Shown piece by piece: positions 50,986 through 62,588 of a DNA stretch of 64,000 nt; position 1 is the first letter of the stretch; every line of letters begins with the position of its first letter. Source of the DNA: Vulcanimicrobiota bacterium (lineage in GTDB: Bacteria; Vulcanimicrobiota; Xenobia; Xenobiales; JADMJV01). The translations under genes and the position numbers were made by a program. The stretch lies in assembly GCA_023447635.1 (NCBI GenBank), contig JAEXNA010000081.1, forward strand, positions 1-64,000, in the 5' to 3' direction. The notes under the pieces were generated by a model. The model worked only from the letters and a program-made list of their open reading frames with translations. It did no database searches and was not told the DNA's origin.

Positions 50986-51365
50986 ATGGACGCCTTTTGG
51001 GTCGGACAACTTGCACTTCTGCGCGTTGCTACACTCCATTAAGAGCCTTCTTGCCCAGGGCAAGCTGCAGCAGGCCCAGAAACTCGCCGCGCTACTGCCC
51101 GCTGGCCGTCTGCCGGCCGCGCTCCTGGCTGTTCTTCGGCCACCTAAGTTTCGGACGGGAAGCCCCCCCGTCGGGAGCCGAGCAACCGGACCGAGATAAA
51201 GACTACCGATGGATCGCCCGGCATCGCCAGGAGTATGAGGGGCGGTGGGTTGCCTTGCATCGCGGCTGCCTTTTGGGTGAAGCCGCATCGCTGAACGAGC
51301 TGGCGGCTTCCATCGACCCTGAGCTTGGGGCGCGCGTCACGCCTCTGTTTCATCGGGTCGAATAA
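50986..51365 (+). pseudogene. Frameshifted DUF5678-like gene
   Basis: Two adjoining frames together look like one small protein: LLAQGKLQQAQKLAALLPAGRLPAALLAVLRPP, then, after a seven-C run (51166-51172), DYRWIARHRQEYEGRWVALHRG and a C-terminal ARVTPLFHRVE, the usual end of DUF5678-type proteins. A second frame break lies near 51010 (MDAFWVGQL versus the LLAQ frame). Either sequence decay or slippage at the C-run explains this; two breaks favour decay. Confidence 0.6.
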
Positions 51366-51584
51366 GATGTTGCGATATCAGGCTGGCGCGTTCTTTACCA
51401 CCGGGGTGGCTTCGTTTCAACGGCACTCCTGAGGGGGCCGACGACGAGAGCGCCAAGATCTGGCTTTTACCGTCCCTGTGGGGGCGGTACGCCGTGTTGG
51501 AGTGGGAGTACGCCGGGTTGGAGAGGGGGTGTCGTCCCCGCGGGGACGGACCGCTTTGTTGGAATAGGCGTACGTAAGGCGGAG

Positions 51585-51849
51585 GGGACGCGCTATGTGA
51601 CACCACGCCGCAGAAGACCGAGCCCCGCTGATGTATCTTCGCGACTCTATTCCCGCGCGGCCCCGACGAGGCGAACCGGCGGCTGACGCTATGCCGGCCG
51701 ACGCGGGAAAGGTGCAGGCGGTGCAGGTCAAGCTGGAGCTGGTGAACCGCGAGCTGTCCACACCGCAAGACGTGGAGTCTTTGCTGGTAGAGCTGCGGGA
51801 GCGGCTGATGGCCCAGCTGAAGAATGACGTAAGGATAAGGCAGTTATGA
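51585..51849 (+). pseudogene. Decayed second copy of the brxC 3' end
   Basis: This stretch matches 41319-41596, the last 90 codons of brxC, with many identical blocks (LVNRELSTPQDVESLL and LRERLMAQLKNDVRIR are preserved) but about 14 bases deleted near 51660 and a shifted frame upstream of it. It ends at the same stop context (TTATGA versus CTATGA). No other part of brxC is present. The 220 bases before it (51366-51584) contain no recognisable gene. Confidence 0.9.
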
Positions 51850-51858
51850 GCACAGGCT

Positions 51859-52755
51859 CTAATCAGGATCCACGCCTAGTTCCCTCAGACGCGCCGCTAG
51901 GAGTTCAGCCCTTTGACGCTCTCGTTCAGCCTTCTGTCGCTCTTGTTCAGCCCTTTGTCTCTCAGCATCTCTCTCTTGCTCGGCTGCGTCAGCACGGGCT
52001 CGCTCCTCTTCTCGGCCTTTCTCAAGAGCGTCCTCCAGGCCGCTTTCATAGTCCCGCAGCGCCTTCTCGCGCATCTGGATCAGTTCGCGCACTTCGTCTT
52101 TGGCATACGCTTTGCGCATCGTTTCAATAGCCATGCTGATACCTTCTTCCTGTTGGAGATTCTGCGGTAGTTCGGTTCCGGGTCGCGCATAGATTTCCGA
52201 GAACTTAAGGATATGCAGCCACCTTTCAAAGGGGGTACGAAGAATGTGGGACTTGTGAAGGGCGAACTTTCTTAGTTCGATATAGTGGAGTTCGAAGAGA
52301 TCAAAAAACGAGTCGTTGGTACTTCTTTCCTTGATCGTGTACGTGCTGTGGAGTTCTGAGGTGTTCGGGAAAAGCTCGAAATCCAGCAAAGAGATACAGA
52401 TGGTCTTTTCTAGCTTCGAGTAAGACTGGCCAGGCTCGAGTTGCCCCACAAAGAGCTTGGACCAATAGTATAGAGAGCGCTTGAAGTAGTTCTCTCGGCC
52501 CAGGGTGGCCTGCAACTGCACTTCGATGTTGAACCAGCGGCCGAGCCGATCGACAGCTTTCAGGTCCAGAACAACTCCCTTGTCGGAGATGTACTCCTTA
52601 TCCAGGGCCGGGTTGTCGATCGTTAGGGACTCAATCCTTTGATCTCCAGTATAGCTTAGGAGCGCGTTCAATAGCGCCGTCAGAATAGGCTCGCTATGGG
52701 ATGTCCCAAAAACGATTTTGAACAAGACATCGTTGAGCAGACTCGGATCCGACAT
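51859..52755 (-). CDS. Rpn-family PD-(D/E)XK nuclease
   Basis: 298 residues. The opening MSDPSLLNDVLFKIVFGTS and the core VVLDLKAVDRLGRWFNIEVQLQ (D-x-K and E-V-Q catalytic pattern) are typical of the Rpn/PDDEXK_2 family, recombination-promoting nucleases once labelled transposases. The C-terminal 90 residues are a charged coiled coil with a repeated AEQERxxAExER-like unit, visible in the DNA as short tandem repeats. The gene has lower GC than its surroundings. Its stop lies 9 bases from the end of the brxC fragment on the opposite strand. Confidence 0.85.
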   Translation of the reverse strand: MSDPSLLNDVLFKIVFGTSHSEPILTALLNALLSYTGDQRIESLTIDNPALDKEYISDKGVVLDLKAVDRLGRWFNIEVQLQATLGRENYFKRSLYYWSKLFVGQLEPGQSYSKLEKTICISLLDFELFPNTSELHSTYTIKERSTNDSFFDLFELHYIELRKFALHKSHILRTPFERWLHILKFSEIYARPGTELPQNLQQEEGISMAIETMRKAYAKDEVRELIQMREKALRDYESGLEDALEKGREEERARADAAEQERDAERQRAEQERQKAERERQRAELLAARLRELGVDPD

Positions 52756-53164
52756 ACAACTCCATTATAGAAGGTTTTCTGTTCCGGGAACACCCCACTT
52801 TCGGGGCGTGCATCTGGATTAGGGCGACGCTGACGTCAGCCGGGCTTCCGCTCGCCGGCCACTGGACGAAAGAGGGTCTGTCGCAGCTGTCTGAGGGTAG
52901 TCGGACTCTAAGCGAATTACGAAAAGATGGCGAGGACGGTACGCTTTGTTGGGGTGAGCGTTCGTTCGGGCGAGGGAGCCTGGTCGTTCTTTTGGGGCTT
53001 GGGGCTCGGGTGTTCGTCGTGGAAGAGCATGCGGGCTGACGGAACGCTGCTCTGGGTCTGTTTGTGGTCGGCGGTTTGGGGCGTTCATGGCCAGCAGTTT
53101 GGAATAGGGATCGGCTGGTGGAGTTCGAACCGGTGGGGACTTTGTCTTTCGAGGTGGCCTCGCT
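52756..53164 (+). pseudogene. Debris with two PilX-like gene fragments
   Basis: No intact gene is seen in this 409-base gap. 52826-52860 matches 48164-48197 of the PilX-like gene with a one-base indel, and about 52941-52975 resembles 47890-47920 of it. The two pieces are in the reverse of their order in the parent gene. The ribosome site of pglX (GAGGTGG) lies at the right end. Confidence 0.65.
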
Positions 53165-57199
<4,035 letters not shown>

Positions 57200-57216
57200 A
57201 ACGTATGACTTCCACC

Positions 57217-57236
57217 TGTACTTCAAATGGAGTACA
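57217..57236. promoter_or_regulatory. Palindrome at the toxin-like gene start
   Basis: TGTACT (57217-57222) and AGTACA (57231-57236) are perfect inverted half-sites separated by 8 bases, and the ATG of the MqsR-like gene (57227-57229) lies inside. Spacing and position fit an operator bound by a dimeric antitoxin, which would be autoregulation; this is inference. Confidence 0.45.
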
Positions 57237-57544
57237 ATGAAGTGGGGTTCAATGACGACAAGAGACGTATGCTGGACGCCTTGACGAAAGGAATGGTTGT
57301 TCACGAAGAGCGTTCGTATCAGGAAGAGAAAAACTTATTGGCAACAGGCGATATGTCCGAGGCTGATGCCCTGATCATTTTGCGCTCGACCCCTGGGCGC
57401 TGCGCCAGCGAGTCCTGCCACCATTATGACAGCAGCCAACGGGTCTGGATCATGAAACCGGAGGTCGACGGTGTCACTTGGTACGTGAAAGCCTATCTGC
57501 TGGAAGAAAACGTCGTCTTCCTATCCTTCCACAAATCTACGTGA
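57227..57544 (+). CDS. MqsR-like toxin candidate, 105 aa
   Basis: The C-terminal half (HHYDSSQRVWIMKPEVDG followed by WYVKAYLLEENVVFLSFHKS) resembles the end of MqsR-type RNase toxins (W-x-x-V-Y then VYLKI and VSFKE). The helical N-terminal half is not diagnostic. Toxin-first order, small size and a downstream zinc-finger gene fit mqsR-mqsA organisation. MqsR cleaves mRNA at GCU; whether this one does is unknown. It begins 27 bases after pglX, inside a palindrome, and lacks a strong ribosome site. HigB/RelE or a DUF4258-like protein are alternatives. Confidence 0.5.
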   Translation: MEYNEVGFNDDKRRMLDALTKGMVVHEERSYQEEKNLLATGDMSEADALIILRSTPGRCASESCHHYDSSQRVWIMKPEVDGVTWYVKAYLLEENVVFLSFHKST

Positions 57545-57554
57545 GGTCGCTAGT

Positions 57555-58154
57555 ATGAAGAGTCTCAAGGTTCCTGGTGATAAGACAAGAGTAGGCTGTG
57601 ACAGCTGCAAAGCCATGGTTTCGGCAACTTTCCGCTACGACACTCTCTGTCTTCAGGATGGTACCAGGGTGCCGAATGCGATGCTGGCCTTTTGTGATAC
57701 GTGTGGGGCTCAGGTGGCCATGGCTCAGCAGTCGGCCTACCTGGTGCGCAAAGCTAGGCACGGTCAACGAAAGAAGACCAGTGTGCGCCTGCAGCAGACC
57801 CTCTTTGACCTGGCCTCCTTGCTCGTCGAGGATGCTGGCGGAGACCCAGGTGAGACGTCTGCTCCTGAGCTGGTTCTTAAGGCCGTGCTCGCAACGGTCC
57901 TCGACCACCCACAGCGTCGCGAAGTCCTGGTTCAGAAGCTGGTGAACCTACGGAGCGACCCTCTTCTTTCGGCGTCCGCGGCGCAAAGGAAGTTAAACTT
58001 AGGATTGACAACGCGATTGAAGAGCGAGCTCTCTAGTCTGGAGAAAGACACGGCGCTCACGCAAAGCGATCTGGTCAGATTCTCGATCGTAGCGGCGCGG
58101 GAAGACGCTCGCGTAAGCCAAGAGCTAAAGAAGCTGGTGATCCTGGCGACTTAG
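57555..58154 (+). CDS. MqsA/YgiT-like zinc-finger antitoxin candidate
   Basis: 199 residues, ATG with GAGG seven bases upstream, 10 bases after the toxin-like gene. The N-terminal domain holds CDSC and CDTCG cysteine pairs around TFRYDTLCLQDGTRVPNAML, which matches YgiT/MqsA-type zinc fingers (VPN before the second pair). The C-terminal 130 residues are helical and do not show the usual XRE helix-turn-helix of MqsA, so the DNA-binding part would be new or absent. It may neutralise the upstream product. Confidence 0.55.
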   Translation: MKSLKVPGDKTRVGCDSCKAMVSATFRYDTLCLQDGTRVPNAMLAFCDTCGAQVAMAQQSAYLVRKARHGQRKKTSVRLQQTLFDLASLLVEDAGGDPGETSAPELVLKAVLATVLDHPQRREVLVQKLVNLRSDPLLSASAAQRKLNLGLTTRLKSELSSLEKDTALTQSDLVRFSIVAAREDARVSQELKKLVILAT

Positions 58155-58339
58155 TAAGCTCCAGCGATGGTAGGTCAGTCAGAGCCAGACGATGATAAGG
58201 GGACTGACCGAGCTGCCCGAGTCGGAGTCCTGGGTGAAGACCATTAGCAAGGCCTGTGTCCCGAGAGCTCGTGCGAGAAGGGAATAAAATCCGGACGATC
58301 GTCACTGAAACCGAGTGTCACAGCCTGTACTGTCGGAGT

Positions 58340-58495
58340 ATGGAAATCAGAGATGCTCATAAATTTAGCCCTGCCGCTTCGGTTGGCCGGAACGTCCAGG
58401 TGGCAACGCGCGCCCTTGGGGACGATCTGATCACTCCGGAGCAAGCCGCTCTGGTCAGGAGAGGCTACGTCTTTGCCAGTGTCAAACCCGAATAG
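58340..58495 (+). CDS. Small hypothetical protein, 51 aa
   Basis: A short frame (MEIRDAHKFSPAASVGRNV through VRRGYVFASVKPE) ends inside the start of the next gene. A GTG at 58256 would extend it to 79 residues. No family recognised. The 185 bases before it (58155-58339) contain no other feature I can support. Confidence 0.4.
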   Translation: MEIRDAHKFSPAASVGRNVQVATRALGDDLITPEQAALVRRGYVFASVKPE

Positions 58496-59042
58496 TCAGG
58501 GGTGGAGATGGGCGGTCTGGGCCCTGCTCGCTCTTTTCGTCGGACTTACCGTATGGTGGGTCCAGCCGCGGCCGGCGCCTGTGGGGGCCGTCTATGAAGC
58601 CTCGATGTCGGTGCCTTCGGAATGGGTCGAGCAGGCCAGGGTCACCAGTCCCGACGGCAAGTTGGACGCGATGATCGTTCACGCGAACAGTACCGAAGCG
58701 CTGCAGAGTCTTGGTACGGAGGGACATCCAGGCGAGCGGACCCTGATCGAGGACCAGCAGCACCAACCGGACAACCGCGTGCTGTGCGTCAGGCTGGTGC
58801 CGAAGGGCGCCAGGATCGAGAAGGAGCGGCCCTATCCATTTCCTACAGGGCTTTTCCTGGACTGGGTTCAGGAGAAGTCGGTCTTCGTCGGCTACTACGC
58901 CCCGAATCTGAAGGTGAGCTGGAAAGACGACAACACGCTGCTCGTTTCGGGCGATGTACCGAAGGTGGTGCACCAGGCGCGCGAGACCGAGCGTCCACGG
59001 CGGGTGGTCGTGGAGTACGACATCAGGGTGCCGAGTTCCTAA
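58473..59042 (+). CDS. Membrane-anchored hypothetical protein, 189 aa
   Basis: TTG 58473 is preferred: AGGAGAGG lies 8 bases upstream, while GTG 58479 would be 14 bases away. One N-terminal membrane helix (WAVWALLALFVGLTVWWV, about 12-29) anchors an extracytoplasmic domain with VTSPDGKLDAMIVHAN and a strand-rich end (LKVSWKDDNTLLVSG; RRVVVEYDIRV). The S-P-D-G-K start of the domain recurs in several small membrane-anchored proteins of unknown role. Confidence 0.7.
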   Translation: MPVSNPNSQGWRWAVWALLALFVGLTVWWVQPRPAPVGAVYEASMSVPSEWVEQARVTSPDGKLDAMIVHANSTEALQSLGTEGHPGERTLIEDQQHQPDNRVLCVRLVPKGARIEKERPYPFPTGLFLDWVQEKSVFVGYYAPNLKVSWKDDNTLLVSGDVPKVVHQARETERPRRVVVEYDIRVPSS

Positions 59043-59147
59043 GCGTGGCGCCTCTAGCTCTGAGCGGGGCTCGGGCAGAGTGGCGGGCGCAGAGGGGCGG
59101 CTGCCCTAAGGCGTGTTGCGCCCGGCGTTGGAGGCGTCAGCGTCCTG

Positions 59148-59199
59148 TGTCCGCCCCTTGACGCTGACGTCAGCCTCAAGATGGACCTTGACGCTGAGG
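59148..59199 (+). pseudogene. Short remnant of pglX
   Basis: 52 bases match 56702-56753 of pglX at about 80% by eye (shared TGTCCGCC, GACGCTGACG and TCAAGATGGACC). The last part also resembles the reverse side of the helicase-nuclease gene near 62631. The rest of the 212-base gap (59043-59254) shows no gene. Confidence 0.55.
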
Positions 59200-59254
59200 G
59201 TCAGGCGCGGATTTGGGTGTTTTGTCCTTTGTGGCGGTGTACTTCTTGTGGAAA

Positions 59255-60127
59255 TCAGGGGACTTCAACGCCAGCGGCTGCCAACAACTTGACGGCCTTT
59301 GTTCCGATGGCGTCAGCTTGTTGATGTGGGGTGACTCCGACATCCAACAGCTTGCACGTCTTCACCAATTCCTCAAAGGCGGCGACCTGCGGCTTGCTGT
59401 CTGGCTCGACGTATAAGACTTCGACAGGAACGTCAGGCCTGACGGAGATTTCGTTGTCGCCCCAGGAGACCTGACCGCCGGACTTTCGCAGGTCGCTCAA
59501 GTTCCAGGCCCATTCTTTGATTTTGGTGACGACCTGGTCAGGGTCGACCAGAAAAGACCAGGTCTGTGCTAGCTGCACGGCTTTGCCATTGCGCACGAGA
59601 AAGTCGTAGCCGCCCGTGAAGTTGGCCGTGTCGACCCTGACTCGTTCGGCGACGTGCGCTTTGAGGGTGAGTCCAGAACGAGCGTACGCATTGCGAAGTT
59701 GCCGCTGCAGGAAAGCCCTGTCCTGAGGCTTCGAGCGCGAGACTCTTGCGGTATCAACCAAGAACCGCGGGCAGATAATGGATAACGCCTCTTGCGCTGA
59801 GTCTGCGATGACTGGCATCGGTCTAGAAAATTGGACGCAGCCTCGACTCTCGCGCGCCTTCTTCTCCAAGAACTCTCGCGAGGGACGGAAGTCTACGAAC
59901 TCCAGGTCGAGCTGATCGGAGAAGAGCTCGGACAGGTCGGTCAGAGAGGTGAGCGCGATGCTCAAAGCGCCCGAGTCGGCATCGAGTTTCTTGGCGCGCG
60001 TGTAGTCGCTAAGGGTTTGCATTGCCCAGTCTAGCGTTCCGTCGCACCCCGCGATGGCGCCGATGTTAACGAATTCTGCCCGGACCGGGTCCGGCACGAA
60101 TCGAAGTATCGAGTAGACGAACTTCAT
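59255..60127 (-). CDS. DUF3037 protein, 290 aa
   Basis: The opening MKFVYSILRFVPDPVRAEFVNIGAI is diagnostic of DUF3037, a family commonly encoded next to HipA-like kinases. The remainder is helical, then alpha/beta (DFLVRNGKAVQLAQTWSFLVD; VEVLYVEPDSKPQVAAFEELVKTCK). No catalytic motif is known. The start overlaps the kinase stop by 4 bases (ATGA), so the two are coupled and probably act together. Confidence 0.85.
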   Translation of the reverse strand: MKFVYSILRFVPDPVRAEFVNIGAIAGCDGTLDWAMQTLSDYTRAKKLDADSGALSIALTSLTDLSELFSDQLDLEFVDFRPSREFLEKKARESRGCVQFSRPMPVIADSAQEALSIICPRFLVDTARVSRSKPQDRAFLQRQLRNAYARSGLTLKAHVAERVRVDTANFTGGYDFLVRNGKAVQLAQTWSFLVDPDQVVTKIKEWAWNLSDLRKSGGQVSWGDNEISVRPDVPVEVLYVEPDSKPQVAAFEELVKTCKLLDVGVTPHQQADAIGTKAVKLLAAAGVEVP

Positions 60128-60930
60128 AAGCCACGAAGCCTCTCTTGTATCTCAAACTCTATTCGACGCGCTCTGGTTTCTAGAAAGTGGCCAGCGGTCT
60201 CGAGGTGGCGGTCTGACACAGGCCAAGACTTTGGAACGCCTCTCATTATGCCGGTCAGGGTCGTTCGGTCCAGACGACGAAGCGATTCTAGCACCTCGGG
60301 AAATAAGACGATGCTTTCGAGCGTGAAGTCGCCCTCCAGGCGATGTGGCTCGTGCAGTGATGTGATGAGGGAGTCCTCGTCCCAACGCTCAGTGCCTGCA
60401 GGCGGAAGGAACTGCTCATGGTCACAACTGTAGTAAGCTCTGTCTTCGGCGCCGCACACCAACCACTGGGGATCAGAGCCGAAACATAGGTCCCACATGA
60501 TTCGAATCCACATATGCCTGCGCACATTGTCATCGCGTCGGGCAAACCGCATCTCTCTCGATTCCTCGACGGCTACAATCTCGAGAGAGGCGTGAGCCAA
60601 TCCGGGCCTGAGGACATCCTGGTCGGTGAAGTACTCGCCATCGAAATCTTCGCTGACGGCCATTCGGAGCGACGGGCAGACGGGGGCGCCGAGGGCGCTG
60701 CCGACCCGAGCAATGATGTGCTCGGTCACAGGGACTACCGGCGCCCTACCGTTCTCGACCGGCTTGATGTAGTAGGTGTTGCCGTCGTCGCCAACTCCCG
60801 AGAAGACGCCGGTGGTCCACTGGCATCCGTATTGCGCGATGAGAACGAGGCTAACGTCAGCTACGTCAGAGCGATGGCCGGCTACCAGTCCGGTCCATTG
60901 GTCGCGCTGTATGTCGTCATCGCCGTGCAC
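60124..60930 (-). CDS. HipA-like kinase, 268 aa
   Basis: 268 residues, GTG start. The segment FSGVGDDGNTYYIKPVENG has the HipA-type ATP-loop strand and lysine (YIKP), followed by VPVTEHIIARVGSALGAPVC, as in the HipA_kinase family that pairs with DUF3037. HipA homologues phosphorylate aminoacyl-tRNA synthetases or other targets. The classic HipA catalytic NxD block is not obvious here, so activity is uncertain. The pair is divergent from the 61136 gene; the 205-base gap (60931-61135) should hold both promoters. Confidence 0.78.
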   Translation of the reverse strand: MHGDDDIQRDQWTGLVAGHRSDVADVSLVLIAQYGCQWTTGVFSGVGDDGNTYYIKPVENGRAPVVPVTEHIIARVGSALGAPVCPSLRMAVSEDFDGEYFTDQDVLRPGLAHASLEIVAVEESREMRFARRDDNVRRHMWIRIMWDLCFGSDPQWLVCGAEDRAYYSCDHEQFLPPAGTERWDEDSLITSLHEPHRLEGDFTLESIVLFPEVLESLRRLDRTTLTGIMRGVPKSWPVSDRHLETAGHFLETRARRIEFEIQERLRGL

Positions 60931-61135
60931 AGCCGGTTCTTCGACGGAAGCTGCTCGCTTCCTAGAACTTCTGAGGTGAAGACAGAATCTGTCGGTGCGG
61001 ATATTGGCTCAGCCTCGAAGGCGCGCCCGAGACCGACAACGAACATTCTTCGACGGTGCAGATTCCGAGCCGCAACTTGTTCGGCCCGGGACAGCTTCGA
61101 CAACTTATGGCGGACATCCAGAAGAGATATGCCCT

Positions 61136-62284
61136 GTGAACGCGCAGATTCGAGACGAAAATGTTTTGAGAACGCTGGCACCCACCAGCGTGGTTGGTTA
61201 TCTCAAAAGCCGCCAATGGGAGCTGGTCGGTAAGCTGAAGGCTGATGTGCCCGTCTACAGCAAGGGCGATTACCAGGTCTTTCTGCCATTGACCAAGGGT
61301 TATGCGGACTACGGGCTGAGGATGGGGGAAGTGCTCGCCGCTCTATCGGCCGAGGAGGGGCGCAGTCAGCTAACGATCTTCGAAGAGCTTGTCTTTTCGG
61401 CTGCAGACCGCGTTCGATTCCGCTTGATGGCGCCACTGGCCAAGCGGGGGCAGTTGCCGATCAATCTGGGTGTACGTTTTTTCGAACGGGCCCGCGACGT
61501 GATCTACGCAGCCGCCTGTTCTACGGTCGAGCCTAAAGCGTTCTATCAGGGGCGCAGGCACCAGAAGGCCGAAGACTACATGTCCAAGGTGTACCTTGGT
61601 CAGACGGAGCGAGGAAGCTTCGTGGTCAATGTGGGCTCTCCGATCTCTCCGCCTGTCGAGCAGTTGGTTCCCGAGGAAGAGCCGTTCGAGCGGCAGGTGA
61701 CCCATCGCCTGATCCGCAGCGTGTCGGCTGCCCGAGATGCTGCTTTCGACGTCGCTATGTCAGCGAACGTCGACCCCTTTCTCGATGCGATGTCGACAGG
61801 CGTGAGCGCCAATCTTTGCACCGCGCTGTCCGAGCTGTTCCTGGATCAGGACGAAGGCAAGCTAGAGATCAGCCTGCAGTGGAGCCCGCTGCGTCCCAGG
61901 CCAGCGGTAGTGGATTCCGTGGTCTCGCTGGACGCGAGCCTGGCGCCGATTTTCGCTGAGGCTTCTCGCTCGTTGCGGACCAGAGCGCCGCGAGAGGAGT
62001 TTTTGGCCGAGGGCTGGATCACCAAGCTGGAGCGAGAGGTCGAGCAGAACCTTGGTCGCGCTGCCGTGTACGCCCCCGTCGACGGGTCGCTACGACGGAT
62101 CAATGTCATTCTCGACGCAGAAGACTACGAACTGGCCACGGAGGCACACGCAAGGCGGCTTCCCGTGGCGCTTGAGGGTGAGCTGGTCCGGTATGGGCGC
62201 GGCTACACGCTGAAGCATCCTCGCAACCTGCGTATCACCGACAGTCCTGAGGAGAGCCAGGACCCTCAGGTGTTCCTGGACTAG
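61136..62284 (+). CDS. Hypothetical protein, 382 aa
   Basis: I do not recognise this protein. GTG 61136 follows AGAAGAG at about 9 bases; the frame is open to 60995 but without support. It is a soluble alpha/beta protein with few landmarks: YLKSRQWELVGKLKADVPVYSKGDYQVFLPL near the start, a basic helical middle, FVVNVGSPISPP, and RINVILDAEDYELATEAHARRLPVALEGELVRYGRGY near the C-terminus. It lies among HipA-like, DUF3037 and helicase-nuclease genes and could belong to an uncharacterised defence unit. Confidence 0.7.
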   Translation: MNAQIRDENVLRTLAPTSVVGYLKSRQWELVGKLKADVPVYSKGDYQVFLPLTKGYADYGLRMGEVLAALSAEEGRSQLTIFEELVFSAADRVRFRLMAPLAKRGQLPINLGVRFFERARDVIYAAACSTVEPKAFYQGRRHQKAEDYMSKVYLGQTERGSFVVNVGSPISPPVEQLVPEEEPFERQVTHRLIRSVSAARDAAFDVAMSANVDPFLDAMSTGVSANLCTALSELFLDQDEGKLEISLQWSPLRPRPAVVDSVVSLDASLAPIFAEASRSLRTRAPREEFLAEGWITKLEREVEQNLGRAAVYAPVDGSLRRINVILDAEDYELATEAHARRLPVALEGELVRYGRGYTLKHPRNLRITDSPEESQDPQVFLD

Positions 62285-62335
62285 ATCGGTCTAGATCTTA
62301 GAGCCCCTACCCAGCTTTGCTGAAGCAGACCTTGG

Positions 62336-62566
62336 CTAGTCCAAGCTCCATGCGGCCAACAGCTGGTCCAGCATTCGTTTCTCGGCTATGACGAAACTTC
62401 GGGGCGCGTGTTTTGCATCCGGGCCTGAGGATATCGAGACATAAGTGCCCGGTGGCCCGGGGGCGACGCGTTCACCGAAGATTTTTCCGACGAGAGACCT
62501 GGCGTCAGGGACCCCTGACAAGTCGAGAGATGCCCAGTCTGAAGACTTTTTGAAAAACTTATTCAC
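62336..62566 (-). CDS. Small hypothetical protein, 76 aa
   Basis: GTG start, 22 bases after the stop of the helicase-nuclease gene on the same strand. The product (NKFFKKSSDWASLDLSGVPDARSLVGKIFGERV, then a glycine-rich loop and FVIAEKRMLDQLLAAW) looks protein-like but unassigned. It is likely co-transcribed with the upstream gene. Confidence 0.5.
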   Translation of the reverse strand: MNKFFKKSSDWASLDLSGVPDARSLVGKIFGERVAPGPPGTYVSISSGPDAKHAPRSFVIAEKRMLDQLLAAWSLD

Positions 62567-62588
62567 TTTGCTCGAACCCCCAAAGCTC

